From an uncultured Verrucomicrobia subdivision 3 bacterium (GTDB lineage: Bacteria; Verrucomicrobiota; Verrucomicrobiia; Limisphaerales; UBA11358), in contig CAJAQO010000198.1 of NCBI GenBank assembly GCA_903944085.1, positions 1 to 64,000 of the forward strand: DNA of 64,000 nucleotides. The letters are read 5' to 3'. Below are positions 48,101 through 55,824 of this stretch, in pieces; within the stretch, counting starts at the first letter, position 1, and the number at the start of each line of letters is the position of its first letter. Both the position numbers and the translations under genes were made by a program. The notes beneath the pieces were generated by a model. That model was not told the DNA's origin, ran no database searches, and saw only the letters and a program-made list of their open reading frames with translations.

Positions 48101-50426
48101 GATTTTCTCCGGCGTCATCTCCGGTGCCGGTAATCTGACCAATGCCGGCTTCGGCACTCTGATACTTTCCGCTACAAACACTTTAACCGGCCTTCTACAG
48201 GTTCCGACCGGGGAATTGGTGGGAGTGGCGGGAGGCGCCTGTTCGAACGCTGCCGTCCTCGTGGCGTCCGGAGCGACCAACGGCGTGCAAGTGCCCGTGT
48301 TTGGCGGGCAATGGGCTTGCAGTAACTTGACCTATGGTGCCGGCACGACCTATCTGGACATCAATTTTGGCAGTGCTTATCCAAACACCACTAACGCGCC
48401 GTTGTTTGTGAACGGCAACCTGACTAATAATGGCACCGTGAATCTCATCGTCCGTTCCAGCGTGGGAATTGGTGTTGGCGTCTATCCGCTCGTGAAATAC
48501 ACCGGTGTGACCAACGGCCCGCTGCCGGCCACGGCCTTTGCGCTCCCGGCGGGAATGGTTGGCAGCCTGAGCAACGATGTGGTCAGAAAATCCCTGGACT
48601 TGGTGGTGACGACGGCGGGCACTGGCCCGATCCCGCTGGAATGGGCCGTTGGCAACGGGACTTGGGATCTTAATACGACCGCCAATTGGAAGGATTTTAA
48701 TAACGTCACTGGACAATATTATACTGGTGGGAATGCCGTGACGTTCGACGACTCCGCAAGCGGCGCGTCGCCGATCACTGTGACATTGAACAGCACGGTC
48801 AATCCGGCGAATGTCACCGTGAACGCCACCAAGAATTATACGATCAGCGGCACCGGAGGCATTGCTGGGTCAGCCGCACTGACCAAGAACGGCACCGGCA
48901 CGAACATCTTATCTGGCGTGAACACCTACACCGGCACCACCACCGTCAATACCGGCACGTTGCAATTCGCGGGCGGCAATGCGCTGCCGGGCGCGTCGCC
49001 CATCAGCCTTGGCGCGGCCACACTCCAGATTCTCAACGACGGCGCCGGCAGCGGCGGCACCATCTCCCTCGGCAACAGCATCACTCTCAATGTGGCCGCC
49101 ACCACGGATACCATCAATGTTGGCAACAACGGGAGTGGCCACACCGGCAACACCGTTGCTTTTGGGGCTTTGAATAATGGAGCTCCGGGAAATGCCTTCG
49201 TCAGCACGATCAACTTCACTGCGGCCAACGGCTATCTGATGAGCTTTGGCGTCTTGGGGTTGCCGGGCTTATCCGGTAACACGACCACGCTGAATCCCAC
49301 CACCACCTCGCTGATCATTACGAATGTCGTCAACCAGGAAACTTTGTTTATCGGCCACTATGATACCGTCACGCTGGGTGGAACGAGCACGGGCAACGTG
49401 ATCAACGGAGTTATCTCCGACTCTTCGGGCTATACCAGTGTCGGCAACGGCGACACGCGGGTTACGATGACGGGCATCGGCTGGACCCTCTCTGGAACTA
49501 ATACCTACCACGGCCCCACGGCCATCAGCACCAACACACTGACGATTGGCGGCGCGGGCCAATTGGGTGCCGGCAATTATACGGGGACCATCTCGATCGG
49601 GACTAACTCGGCGTTGAACTATGCGAGTTCAGCCAGCCAGATATTGGCCGGCGTCATCTCCGGTGCCGGTAATCTGACCAATGCCGGCGGCGCGCTTACG
49701 CTCACGGCCACGAACACCTACACTGGCACCACGGCGATTGGAGCAGGCTCGACGCTGGCAATCGGCGGTGCCGGCATGTTGAACAACGGCATCTATGCGG
49801 GGCTGATCATCAACAACGGCGCGTTCAATTATGCCAGTTCAGCCAACCAGACCAACAGCGGCGTCATTTCCGGCACGGGTTCCCTGACGAATGCCGGCCC
49901 CGGCATCCTGACTCTGACGGGCGCGAACACTTACACTGGCAACACCACGGTCAATGGCGGAACGCTGGTCCTCACCTCACCCACGCTGGCCACGAACTCC
50001 ACCGTGACCGTGGCCAACAATGCCGTGTTGAAATTGAATTTTGCGGTGACGAACCAGGTGGCCACCCTCGTGCTGAACGGAGCACCGCAGCCCCCGGGCG
50101 TTTACAACAGTGGCAACACCCCCTTGATCGCCGGCACCGGCAGTTTGATGATTGCCTCTTCCGGTCCCATGGGATTCACCAATCCAACTGCCATCACCGG
50201 CTTCAGCCTGAACGGAGCGAACGTGGTCATCAGCGGGACCAACGGACAGGCGGGTGTGGCCTATTATTTGCTGGCCAGCACCAATCTGACTTTGCGGTTG
50301 AACCAATGGACGGTAGTGGCTACCAACGTGCCGGCCAGTTCCGGGAATTACTCGTTCACCGCCACGAATGCGGTGTTCTCCGGTGCTTTGCAGCAGTTCT
50401 ACATCTTGAGCAATACCAACTTTTAA
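42156..50426 (+). CDS. Giant secreted autotransporter-associated beta-strand repeat (PATR) protein with two chitobiase/hexosaminidase C-terminal-like domains
   Basis: ORF open from 42048; ATG 42156 gives signal peptide MKVSTGTKTTILFAALLMVFATPSWLRAQ. Many GTLILSGNNTFTGNINVTSGQLTLANSANL-type repeats; PVLSPGAGQYVGAQVVTLTCITPGATIYYTTNGTTPTTSS (x2). No C-terminal barrel recognised. Confidence 0.85.
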   Translation: MKVSTGTKTTILFAALLMVFATPSWLRAQSGTWTQTTSGGLWSNSGNWLGGIVADGSGATADFSQIDITADNNVHMDASHTLTAIIFGNKDASPAANWVLDDNGTGGGNILTLAGSSPSIAVNNLGAGETATISAAMAGGAAWAKSGPGNLILSGNSTLSSNINISSGQLTLANAANLNGGTIRTFTIGSGTTLSIAYGGTVSGTTFANSFGSGITVVGNGTLQFDPGSGLGLGLVNVSGGATFYLGMTGGLININSGILNNGGFTSQNWTTNKAGMNIASGAIFDVWNGAVVYIDALTGAGTLRDTETSGDTLNIGVNNGSGEFDGPIGGLAAIVMVKTGKGTEIFTGVDTNPGPVSVNGGALLINGNFTAYANTNGYSVNAGGTLGGTGVIGHPTYINNGGTLGAGLGTAIATLTFSNNLTLNAGSTNFMGITKTGGSTTNDVIVGLGALNFAGTLVVTNITSDASTLAAGDTFQLFNTAGGSGGFNNFVLPVLPVGLSWDTSQLAASGFIRVYDNTTVAMPVLSPGAGQYVGAQVVTLTCITPGATIYYTTNGTTPTTSSLSGPSGLTITLPSNTLGETIEAFGHETGFADSALVIAAYQTVPTAFWTNPAGGSWATPGNWLNNVIGTGAYGTADFSTLTLSSLTDVTLDGTWTIANLKFGDVGNTYGWEIDPGSGGPFTLSGINSTITVSNQTVNFTAVIAGTNNLTTAGNGTLIFNGDNTFAGNINVTAGELNLANAANLDSGVSRIFSIATNSMLSISYGSPTEGNATSAGFGAGITVVGNGTLQFDPGSGNYIGLVSLSSTPYLNLNMSNGWINVISGTLVDGGWQSQNWTNSKAGLNIASGAQLDVWNGNWLYIDALTGSGSIINGYPSGVGNTLNIGVNNGSGEFDGSISSVPPINFVKSGAGTQIFTGSDSAPGSITVNGGAMLINGDFSLVTGSFTANAGGTLGGSGLIGGAVTINSGGTLGVKLGTGVGTLTLANLLTFSPGSTNFMSITKTGGPAACDLITGYTAGTTFHGTLVVTNITSDSSTLAVGDTFQLFNGSGALGAFDHLVLPNLPVGLSWDASQLATTGYLTVANTAAVPIFNPPAGGYVGAQTVTITCLTPGATIYYTTNGSVPTTSSPSGLSGLTVAVPANTTGLTIQAFASKTGFAASAVVSAVFQTIAIPTWTNPNGGSWATAGNWSNNVVGNGANVAADFSTLTLPSQPYVTMDAPWIIGSLKFGDVGNTYGWEIDSGSGGPLTLAGTNTTITVSNQAATITAVIVGTNNLTTAGPGTLILSGNNTFTGNINVTSGQLTLANSANLNSQISRTFNIPSGATLSIGYGGTVSGTTFSKSFGSGITVTGNGTLQFDPGSGLGLGLVNISGGAKLNFGMTGGVININSGIVINGGNTSQNWTTNLAALNIAAGATFDNWNGSAVYVDALTGSGTLSDGYTSGTSFNFGVNNGSGTFSGNISSNNTGTVTLNKLGTGTEIFTGTDSNPGTISVNNGALFINGSTTTTGLVSVASGAILGGVGTIGGRVNATAGGFLAPGASPFSLGTLTLSFNATNTLTLNGNTLFFGLSTVANSDKIAIAGNLVLNGANIVQLSAPSGSIPAGTYTLMTYPSKTGSGTLALQAAYPNATLTVGATSVTLNVTATTYVPGAVWQGAVSGVWDGGALNWTRNGTGSSAYVAGDSVTFDDTATGNFTVSSGSLVLPGSVTFNNSFNNYTVSAGIGGAGPLVKNGSGTLTLSGANTYTNTTTLNSGMLRFAGGSALPGASAINLGPGTLQILNDGAGNGGTIALGNSITLSGALTTDTINVGNNGSGHTGNIVAFGSLNNGTPANANVSTINFTAANGYLMSFGVLGLPGSGGNTTTLNPTTTSLIITNVVNQETSFSGHYDTVTLGGTSIGNVINGVISDSSGYTSVGNGDTRVTMSGNGWTLSGTNTYHGPTSVTTGNLTIGGAGELGAGNYTGTISISSGAALNYASSASQIFSGVISGAGNLTNAGFGTLILSATNTLTGLLQVPTGELVGVAGGACSNAAVLVASGATNGVQVPVFGGQWACSNLTYGAGTTYLDINFGSAYPNTTNAPLFVNGNLTNNGTVNLIVRSSVGIGVGVYPLVKYTGVTNGPLPATAFALPAGMVGSLSNDVVRKSLDLVVTTAGTGPIPLEWAVGNGTWDLNTTANWKDFNNVTGQYYTGGNAVTFDDSASGASPITVTLNSTVNPANVTVNATKNYTISGTGGIAGSAALTKNGTGTNILSGVNTYTGTTTVNTGTLQFAGGNALPGASPISLGAATLQILNDGAGSGGTISLGNSITLNVAATTDTINVGNNGSGHTGNTVAFGALNNGAPGNAFVSTINFTAANGYLMSFGVLGLPGLSGNTTTLNPTTTSLIITNVVNQETLFIGHYDTVTLGGTSTGNVINGVISDSSGYTSVGNGDTRVTMTGIGWTLSGTNTYHGPTAISTNTLTIGGAGQLGAGNYTGTISIGTNSALNYASSASQILAGVISGAGNLTNAGGALTLTATNTYTGTTAIGAGSTLAIGGAGMLNNGIYAGLIINNGAFNYASSANQTNSGVISGTGSLTNAGPGILTLTGANTYTGNTTVNGGTLVLTSPTLATNSTVTVANNAVLKLNFAVTNQVATLVLNGAPQPPGVYNSGNTPLIAGTGSLMIASSGPMGFTNPTAITGFSLNGANVVISGTNGQAGVAYYLLASTNLTLRLNQWTVVATNVPASSGNYSFTATNAVFSGALQQFYILSNTNF
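42243..47090 (+). repeat. Three tandem ~1.4-1.7 kb internal repeat units inside the 2792-aa gene
   Basis: Units beginning about 42243, 43978 and 45668 share GGSWxTxGNWxNNVxGxGA..ADFSTLTL..LKFGDVGNTYGWEID.GSGGP.TL.G....TITVSNQ blocks; 2nd and 3rd units nearly identical in places. Confidence 0.7.
47110..49690 (+). repeat. Recent tandem duplication (two ~1.5 kb units) inside the 2792-aa gene
   Basis: Segments ~47400-48130 and ~48920-49670 are near-identical over long stretches, e.g. ACGGCTATCTGATGAGCTT(C/T)GGCGTCTTGGGG(C/T)TGCCGGGC and GGCTATACCAGTGTCGGCAA(T/C)GG(T/C)GACACGCGGGT(C/T)ACGATG. Confidence 0.75.
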
Positions 50427-50693
50427 GGATGCCGAAAATCATTCCGCCCAAATTCTGGGGCTGGTGAAATTTTGAGGCCGTGGCACTCAGTCCGCCGAAT
50501 GACAATCGGATTGATGGTCGCTCCCGACCCAATGAAAAATCATTCGGCGAGTGGTTGCCACTGGGTTGCCATCACCGGCGACGCATCAGAACCGTGTGGA
50601 TCTGTGACTTCTTTGCGATGAACATGGCGCACCGGAATATCTGCGGAGTGACAACGGTTCGGAGCTCAATGTTGCGTGCGGATCGTATTAACT

Positions 50694-52451
50694 TCACGTT
50701 CGCACCAGCGCTTTCATGGTCGCGCATTCTCGGCCAGCGGAAGGACCGTGCGGACGGATGGTGTAGCGTTCGACTGCGGCTGGGATGATGAAAGTTTCCG
50801 CGTAATGAACCACGAACGGCGCGAACGCTCCCGTCGGACTTTCCACCAGCGCCTCCTCGCCTTCGACGAGGTTGAGCACATTGACACCACCGCCGGTGTC
50901 GTGCGGCACTTTTTTCGTAAACCAATGCCGCCGCGTCTCGATGAACTCGCGCTCATGGAGGCCGGTGCGCTCCTCGCGCCAGCCGTCGCCGCGGCCGAGC
51001 GGCATGATGCGGTTAACGAGATTTTGCCGCGTCCATTCCGTCGTGTAATTCCACTGAATATTTTTCAAGCCGTGTTCCAGATGAATCGGCCGCGGCTGGC
51101 CGTCGAGGCCGAGCCGGTTCCAGTCCCACAGCTTAAAGGTGAAAATATAAGGCGTGGCGCTGATTTCAAGCACCATGGATTCCGCGCCGCTGCAATGCAC
51201 GGTGCCGGCCGGAATCAGAAAGTGATCGTGCTTTTTGGCCGGGAATTGATTGGCGTATTTCTCCGCCGGAAATGGAGCGATACCGGTTTGCGCAAGCTGC
51301 AAATCGCGCGCCAGGTCCGCCGGGTTCACGTCATCCTTGATTCCCAAATAAACGCTCGCGCCGGGGCGGGCATCGAGCAGGTAATAACTTTCGTCCTGCG
51401 TGTAGTGCATTCCGAAATTATGTTGAATGTATTCCGTGAGCGGATGAACTTGGAACGACAGATTGCCGCCGCCCATTGTGTCGAGAAAATCGAAACGAAT
51501 CGGAAATTCATCGCCGAACCGGGCGTGAACCGCCTCGCCGAGCAGGGCGCGCGGTTGATCGAACACCAGGTCAATTGAGGGAATTTCAAAACGCACGTCG
51601 CCAAAGCCGAGCAACAAGCTGTTTTCTTCTGGCACGCAATCAAAGCACCAGCCGAAGTTTTTCACGTTGCGATCCAAATCACAAACTTCTTTCATCCATT
51701 GTCCACCCCACGGCGCGGGATCGAAAAACGGCACAACGCGAAATGGCCTTGTCACCGCCTGACGCAATCCGCGACGCACGGCTTCGCCACCGGCCAGCTT
51801 GGGTTCGCGCGGATTGTTCGTATCGAGCACGAAATCCCAATTTGCGATGAGCAGGCGTTTCCAGCGGTCGCACACGCGCCAGTCCACGAAGAAGGCGCGT
51901 TTGTATTGCAGGCTTGCGGCCAGCGTGTGGTTTTCGACACCCAAGTTGCTCGCCTCATTTCGACGGAAACGAAGCTGCGCTTCCCAGCGGGCCAGATCGG
52001 CATAAACGAAAATGTCCGGCTTGGCGATCAGACTCGCGCCGCAGCCAACGACCAGCACCAAGCCCGCTGCAATTGCCTCGACTTGCGCACGCAAACGCCC
52101 AATTTCCTGGTCATCGAAAAACTGCGGCAGTGTCAGGCTGCAGAGAAATCCAAATACCGGATCATCCCCGCCCAGAAACGGTTTTACCAGCTCGTCAATG
52201 GCTTCCGGCGCGAGCATGGCGTCGGCCGCGTGCAGTGCCAAAGCTGGCGCGAGCCGCAATTGAAGCTCGTGCAGCACCGAGGGTTCATCCACGCCCGGGT
52301 AACATTCCACGACGAGCACCGTTTTTTTTGCGGATCGTCGGGCTGCGGATTGGAGGAGTCGCGCGGCAATGTCGGCCCAACCTTGGACACAGCTTGTCTC
52401 ACCGTCGGGAACGGGCACGAACGGGAATTTGTCGTAGCTCGGATTTCTCAT
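50694..52451 (-). CDS. Phosphomannose-isomerase-like (class I mannose-6-phosphate isomerase family) protein with extra N-terminal domain
   Basis: 585 aa; PAPWGGQWMKEVCDLD, GGGNLSFQVHPLTEYIQHNFGMHYTQDESYYLLDARPGASVYLGIKDDV, KHDHFLIPAGTVHCSGAESMVLEISATPYIFTFKLWDW are PMI-like; residues ~1-200 form a separate kinase/P-loop-like region without an obvious Walker A. Confidence 0.75.
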   Translation of the reverse strand: MRNPSYDKFPFVPVPDGETSCVQGWADIAARLLQSAARRSAKKTVLVVECYPGVDEPSVLHELQLRLAPALALHAADAMLAPEAIDELVKPFLGGDDPVFGFLCSLTLPQFFDDQEIGRLRAQVEAIAAGLVLVVGCGASLIAKPDIFVYADLARWEAQLRFRRNEASNLGVENHTLAASLQYKRAFFVDWRVCDRWKRLLIANWDFVLDTNNPREPKLAGGEAVRRGLRQAVTRPFRVVPFFDPAPWGGQWMKEVCDLDRNVKNFGWCFDCVPEENSLLLGFGDVRFEIPSIDLVFDQPRALLGEAVHARFGDEFPIRFDFLDTMGGGNLSFQVHPLTEYIQHNFGMHYTQDESYYLLDARPGASVYLGIKDDVNPADLARDLQLAQTGIAPFPAEKYANQFPAKKHDHFLIPAGTVHCSGAESMVLEISATPYIFTFKLWDWNRLGLDGQPRPIHLEHGLKNIQWNYTTEWTRQNLVNRIMPLGRGDGWREERTGLHEREFIETRRHWFTKKVPHDTGGGVNVLNLVEGEEALVESPTGAFAPFVVHYAETFIIPAAVERYTIRPHGPSAGRECATMKALVRT

Positions 52452-53401
52452 GCGAAGGTTGAAGCCTGGTTTTGGCTAAACAGCGCTTCACCGCCGATCA
52501 ATGCCGCGTCATCACCCAGTGCGGCAGCGACCACGGGAGTTTGCAATGGCAGACTGGGCATGTGCTGCCGCAGATGTTCTTCCATCGCGGGCAAAACAAT
52601 GTCAGGACTACGCAAAACTCCGCCGCCGAGCACCACCAGTTCCGGGTCAAACGCGATCACGGCATTTTGAACCACGACCGCCCAAACCTCGAGGCTTTGC
52701 TGAAGCAGAGCTTGAGCACATTCATCGCCCTGGGCCGCCAGCGCGAAGATTGTTTCGTAATCAGTTTTCCCCGCGCCGGCCAGTTGGCTGCCGGCGAAGT
52801 CGGAGCGTTCCCGCGCCAGCTTCGCAAGCGTGGCGGTGGAAGCGAGATCTTCGGCACAGCCGATGTTTCCGCAGCGCCCGGCTGAATGTTTGTGGGCGAT
52901 GGTGCTGTGCCCCAACAACGTCGCCGCGCGGTTGTTCGCGCCCCGCAAAAGCCGGCCGCTGGAAATCACCGCGCAGCCGATGCCTGTGCCCAGCGCCAGC
53001 ATCACCACGTCGCTTTTTCCGCGCGCGGCGCCGGCCGTCCATTCGCCCAGCAACGCCATGCGCAAATCATTTTCCAAGGCCACGGGCAATCCCAGCCGCG
53101 CGCGGCTCCACGCGGCGAAGTCAATGTCCCCCGCGCCTGGAAATTTTCCGAACTCGCCCCGCACGTGCGGCAATTTTGGGTCCGCCAAAAACGGCAGCGA
53201 CAAGGCAACGCCCGCACAGTTTTGAAGAGTGCAGTCGTTCGTTTTCAGCAGCGATTCCCATGCACAAGCAACCGCTTCAAGCCGCTCCGCCATCGGGCGA
53301 TTGGCGCCGGCGTCGAGCCGGTTTCGCGCGCGGATGCGGCCAGCGCGCACCAGCCCAAGCTTGATCGTGGTGCCACCGAAATCTGCGGCGAGAATCATCA
53401 T
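52448..53401 (-). CDS. ROK family sugar kinase / glucokinase-like
   Basis: 317 aa; MILAADFGGTTIKLGLV, LENDLRMALLGEWTAGAARG, LGTGIGCAVISSGRLLRGANN, GHSTIAHKHSAGRCGNIGCAEDLAS (ROK zinc motif). Confidence 0.92.
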   Translation of the reverse strand: MMILAADFGGTTIKLGLVRAGRIRARNRLDAGANRPMAERLEAVACAWESLLKTNDCTLQNCAGVALSLPFLADPKLPHVRGEFGKFPGAGDIDFAAWSRARLGLPVALENDLRMALLGEWTAGAARGKSDVVMLALGTGIGCAVISSGRLLRGANNRAATLLGHSTIAHKHSAGRCGNIGCAEDLASTATLAKLARERSDFAGSQLAGAGKTDYETIFALAAQGDECAQALLQQSLEVWAVVVQNAVIAFDPELVVLGGGVLRSPDIVLPAMEEHLRQHMPSLPLQTPVVAAALGDDAALIGGEALFSQNQASTFA

Positions 53402-54183
53402 GGCGCTTCCCGTTTCAAATCCAACGTCAGCGTGAAACGCGCGCTGACATAGTGGACTTCAGCAAATTCCATCGGTCTTTTGCCCGTGTCAAAAACCGTG
53501 TGGCAACGAAGCAACAGCGGTTCACCGGTCGGCACTTTCAAGTGCCGCGCCAGCGCGGCGGCGGCAGGCACCGCGGAAAGTTCTTCGCGGGCGCTGTCCG
53601 CCACCGAACCGGTTTCCGCCTGAATTAATTCATAAAGCGGCTTTGAAAAATCGGCCGCTTCCGCGAGCCGCAGGCGCGGATGAAACCAGGAGCGGGAATG
53701 CAGCACCGGACGTTTTGCCCAGCCACGCACGCGATCCAGCCGCAGCACTTCGGTTCCCGCCGTGATTTGCAACGCCTGCGCCACGCGGTCGGGCGCGGCG
53801 AAACGGCGCGCGTCCAGAAAATAACTTTCCACGGAGATGTTGCGCCGCGCCATTTCGCGCGAAAAACTGCGCCATTCGCCAATGCTCGACTCGGCCGGAA
53901 TGGGCAGCACGCGTGTGCCGACGCCCGGCTTGCGTTCCAACAGGCGCTGGTTAACCAGTCGCGTGAGGGCCACGCGCACGGTTCCCCGGCTGACGCCAAA
54001 GCGGTTGGCCAGCGTCAGTTCATCGGGAAACAATGCGCCTTTTTGAAACTCCGGCAGCGCCATCATCCGCCGCAATTCACGCTCGATCTGCGCATGGAGT
54101 GGAACCGGATCAGCCGCCACCAAGCCGGGCAGAGATTTTGAGCCGGAGCGCGAAAACCGGCGAAATGGACGGCTAGAATTCAT
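53398..54183 (-). CDS. GntR-family (HutC-type) transcriptional regulator
   Basis: The ORF track extends to 54732, but ATG at 54183 gives MNSSRPFRRFSRSGSKSLPGLVAADPVPLHAQIERELRRMMALPEFQKGALFPDELTLANRFGVSRGTVRVALTRLVNQRLLERKPGVGTRV and a UTRA-like effector domain. Confidence 0.88.
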   Translation of the reverse strand: MNSSRPFRRFSRSGSKSLPGLVAADPVPLHAQIERELRRMMALPEFQKGALFPDELTLANRFGVSRGTVRVALTRLVNQRLLERKPGVGTRVLPIPAESSIGEWRSFSREMARRNISVESYFLDARRFAAPDRVAQALQITAGTEVLRLDRVRGWAKRPVLHSRSWFHPRLRLAEAADFSKPLYELIQAETGSVADSAREELSAVPAAAALARHLKVPTGEPLLLRCHTVFDTGKRPMEFAEVHYVSARFTLTLDLKREAP

Positions 54184-54197
54184 TTGTCTATACAAAT
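54182..54197. promoter_or_regulatory. Predicted GntR/HutC-type operator
   Basis: Perfect inverted repeat ATTTGT-CTAT-ACAAAT containing TTGTCTATACAA (GT-N-TA-N-AC core), overlapping the regulator start codon in a divergent promoter region. Confidence 0.65.
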
Positions 54198-54277
54198 AAA
54201 CAAATAGCTTGCGCCGGTTGGTTCGGTCAACTAAAAAGTGCCGCATCATGCACGCGCCACCAGCCTCGGAATCTGCC

Positions 54278-55624
54278 ATGACCAGCTCCCATTTGCCTCC
54301 CAGCGGCGGCATCCTGCTGCTGAGTGCGATCGTGGCGGCGCTCGGCTCGCTGTTGTTCGGCTTCGACACCGCCGTGATTTCCGGCACCACGGAAGCGTTG
54401 CGCCACGCGTTTGCGCTCAATGACAACCTGCTCGGTTTTACGGTTTCGAGCGCGCTCATTGGCACAATGTTCGGTGCGTTTGGAGCCGGACGCCCCGCCG
54501 ACAGGTGGGGACGGCGGCCAATGTTGACGTTGCTCGCGGTGCTGTTTCTTATTTCCGCCACCGGCTGTGCCTTGGGGTGGAACTGGTATGCCCTGTTGTT
54601 TTTTCGTTTTCTCGGCGGCGTGGCCGTCGGCGCGGCGTCCGTCATCTGCCCGCTGTATATCACCGAAATCGCCCCGGCCAAAAGCCGTGGTTTGCTGGTG
54701 TGCGTGAGCCAGTTGAACATCGTGGTCGGCATCCTGCTGGCCTATCTCTCAAATTATCTGGTCGCGCATTTTCTTGGGGCGGAAAAGCCGGACGCGTGGC
54801 GCTGGATGTTTGGCGTGATGGCGTTGCCCTCGCTGACGTTTCTGGTCGCCGCACTGGTGATTCCCGAGAGTCCGCGCTGGCTGGTCAAAAAGCACCGGCT
54901 AGCCGAAGCGGAAGCCGTGCTGACCCGTTTTGGTCACGAAGCACCGGCGCGCGAAACCCGGGAAATTCAGGAATCTCTTTCCGCCGAAACCACCGGCGCG
55001 AGCGACCGGCTTTTTCAGCGCAAATATCTGAAACCGCTTTTGCTCGTTTGCATGATCGCCGCATTCAACCAGCTCGACGGCATCAATGCCGTCATTTATT
55101 ACACGACCGACATCTTTCGCATGGCTGGCGCGGACAAAGCCAGTGCGCTTATGCAATCGGTGATCGTGGGGCTGACTAATCTGGTGATGACGTTTGTCGG
55201 CATGGCGCTCATTGACCGCGTCGGGCGCAAGGCGCTGCTGCTCGTCGGCTCAGTGACGTTCGTGCTTTCGCATGCGTTGGCGGCGTGGGTTTTTGCCACG
55301 CACACGCAGGGCTGGATGGTGATTGCCGCGATGATGGGCGTGGTCGGCTCACACGCGTATTCGCAAGGCGCGGTCGTCTGGGTGATCATCAACGAACTGC
55401 TGCCCAACGCCGTCCGTGCCTCCGGCTCGGCGCTGGCGTGTTTTTTCATGTGGATGCTGTGCGCGGGAATTGGCTGGGGCTTTCCCGTCATCGCCAAGGC
55501 TTCGGGCGCGGTGGCTTTTGGATTTTTCGCGCTGATGATGGTGGCTCAATTCATCCTCGTCGCCAAATTCCTGCCCGAAACCAAAGGCGTGAGCCTGGAG
55601 GAATTGCAAAAACGACTTGGTTGA
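54278..55624 (+). CDS. MFS sugar porter (sugar:H+ symporter family)
   Basis: Track ORF from 54209 (ATG candidates 54248, 54278); ALGSLLFGFDTAVISGTTEAL, GRPADRWGRRPMLT, PLYITEIAPAKSRGLLVCVSQLNIVVGILLAYLSNY, VIPESPRWLVKKHR, FNQLDGINAVIYYTTDIF, FLPETKGVSLEEL are sugar-porter signatures. Confidence 0.94.
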   Translation: MTSSHLPPSGGILLLSAIVAALGSLLFGFDTAVISGTTEALRHAFALNDNLLGFTVSSALIGTMFGAFGAGRPADRWGRRPMLTLLAVLFLISATGCALGWNWYALLFFRFLGGVAVGAASVICPLYITEIAPAKSRGLLVCVSQLNIVVGILLAYLSNYLVAHFLGAEKPDAWRWMFGVMALPSLTFLVAALVIPESPRWLVKKHRLAEAEAVLTRFGHEAPARETREIQESLSAETTGASDRLFQRKYLKPLLLVCMIAAFNQLDGINAVIYYTTDIFRMAGADKASALMQSVIVGLTNLVMTFVGMALIDRVGRKALLLVGSVTFVLSHALAAWVFATHTQGWMVIAAMMGVVGSHAYSQGAVVWVIINELLPNAVRASGSALACFFMWMLCAGIGWGFPVIAKASGAVAFGFFALMMVAQFILVAKFLPETKGVSLEELQKRLG

Positions 55625-55824
55625 CTCGTAAACAATTTGGTTTAATGAGCATAGACTCATTTTGCACGCCCCGCCCATGCTGGATTGGGTTTGGCAGAGG
55701 GCACAAAGTTCAGCCGCGCGTATTGGCTAATCTGTTCCTGGGTGATGACGAGCTTAGTGAACGGCTGGCCGTTTAGTGCGACCGATTACTGCGTCATCAT
55801 AAAACAAAGGGTTCTTACATTATC

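Noticed and set aside
42243-50150. Repeats in the 2792-aa gene as a CRISPR array
   Set aside because: Repeats are kilobase-scale, in frame and coding (PATR units), not 25-40 nt direct repeats with unique spacers.
52501-53364. 287-aa plus-strand ORF rich in Arg/Pro/Ala
   Set aside because: Antisense to the ROK kinase gene.
54184-54732. Upstream extension of the GntR ORF
   Set aside because: Overlaps the MFS gene head-on; the ATG at 54183 gives a normal GntR N-terminus.
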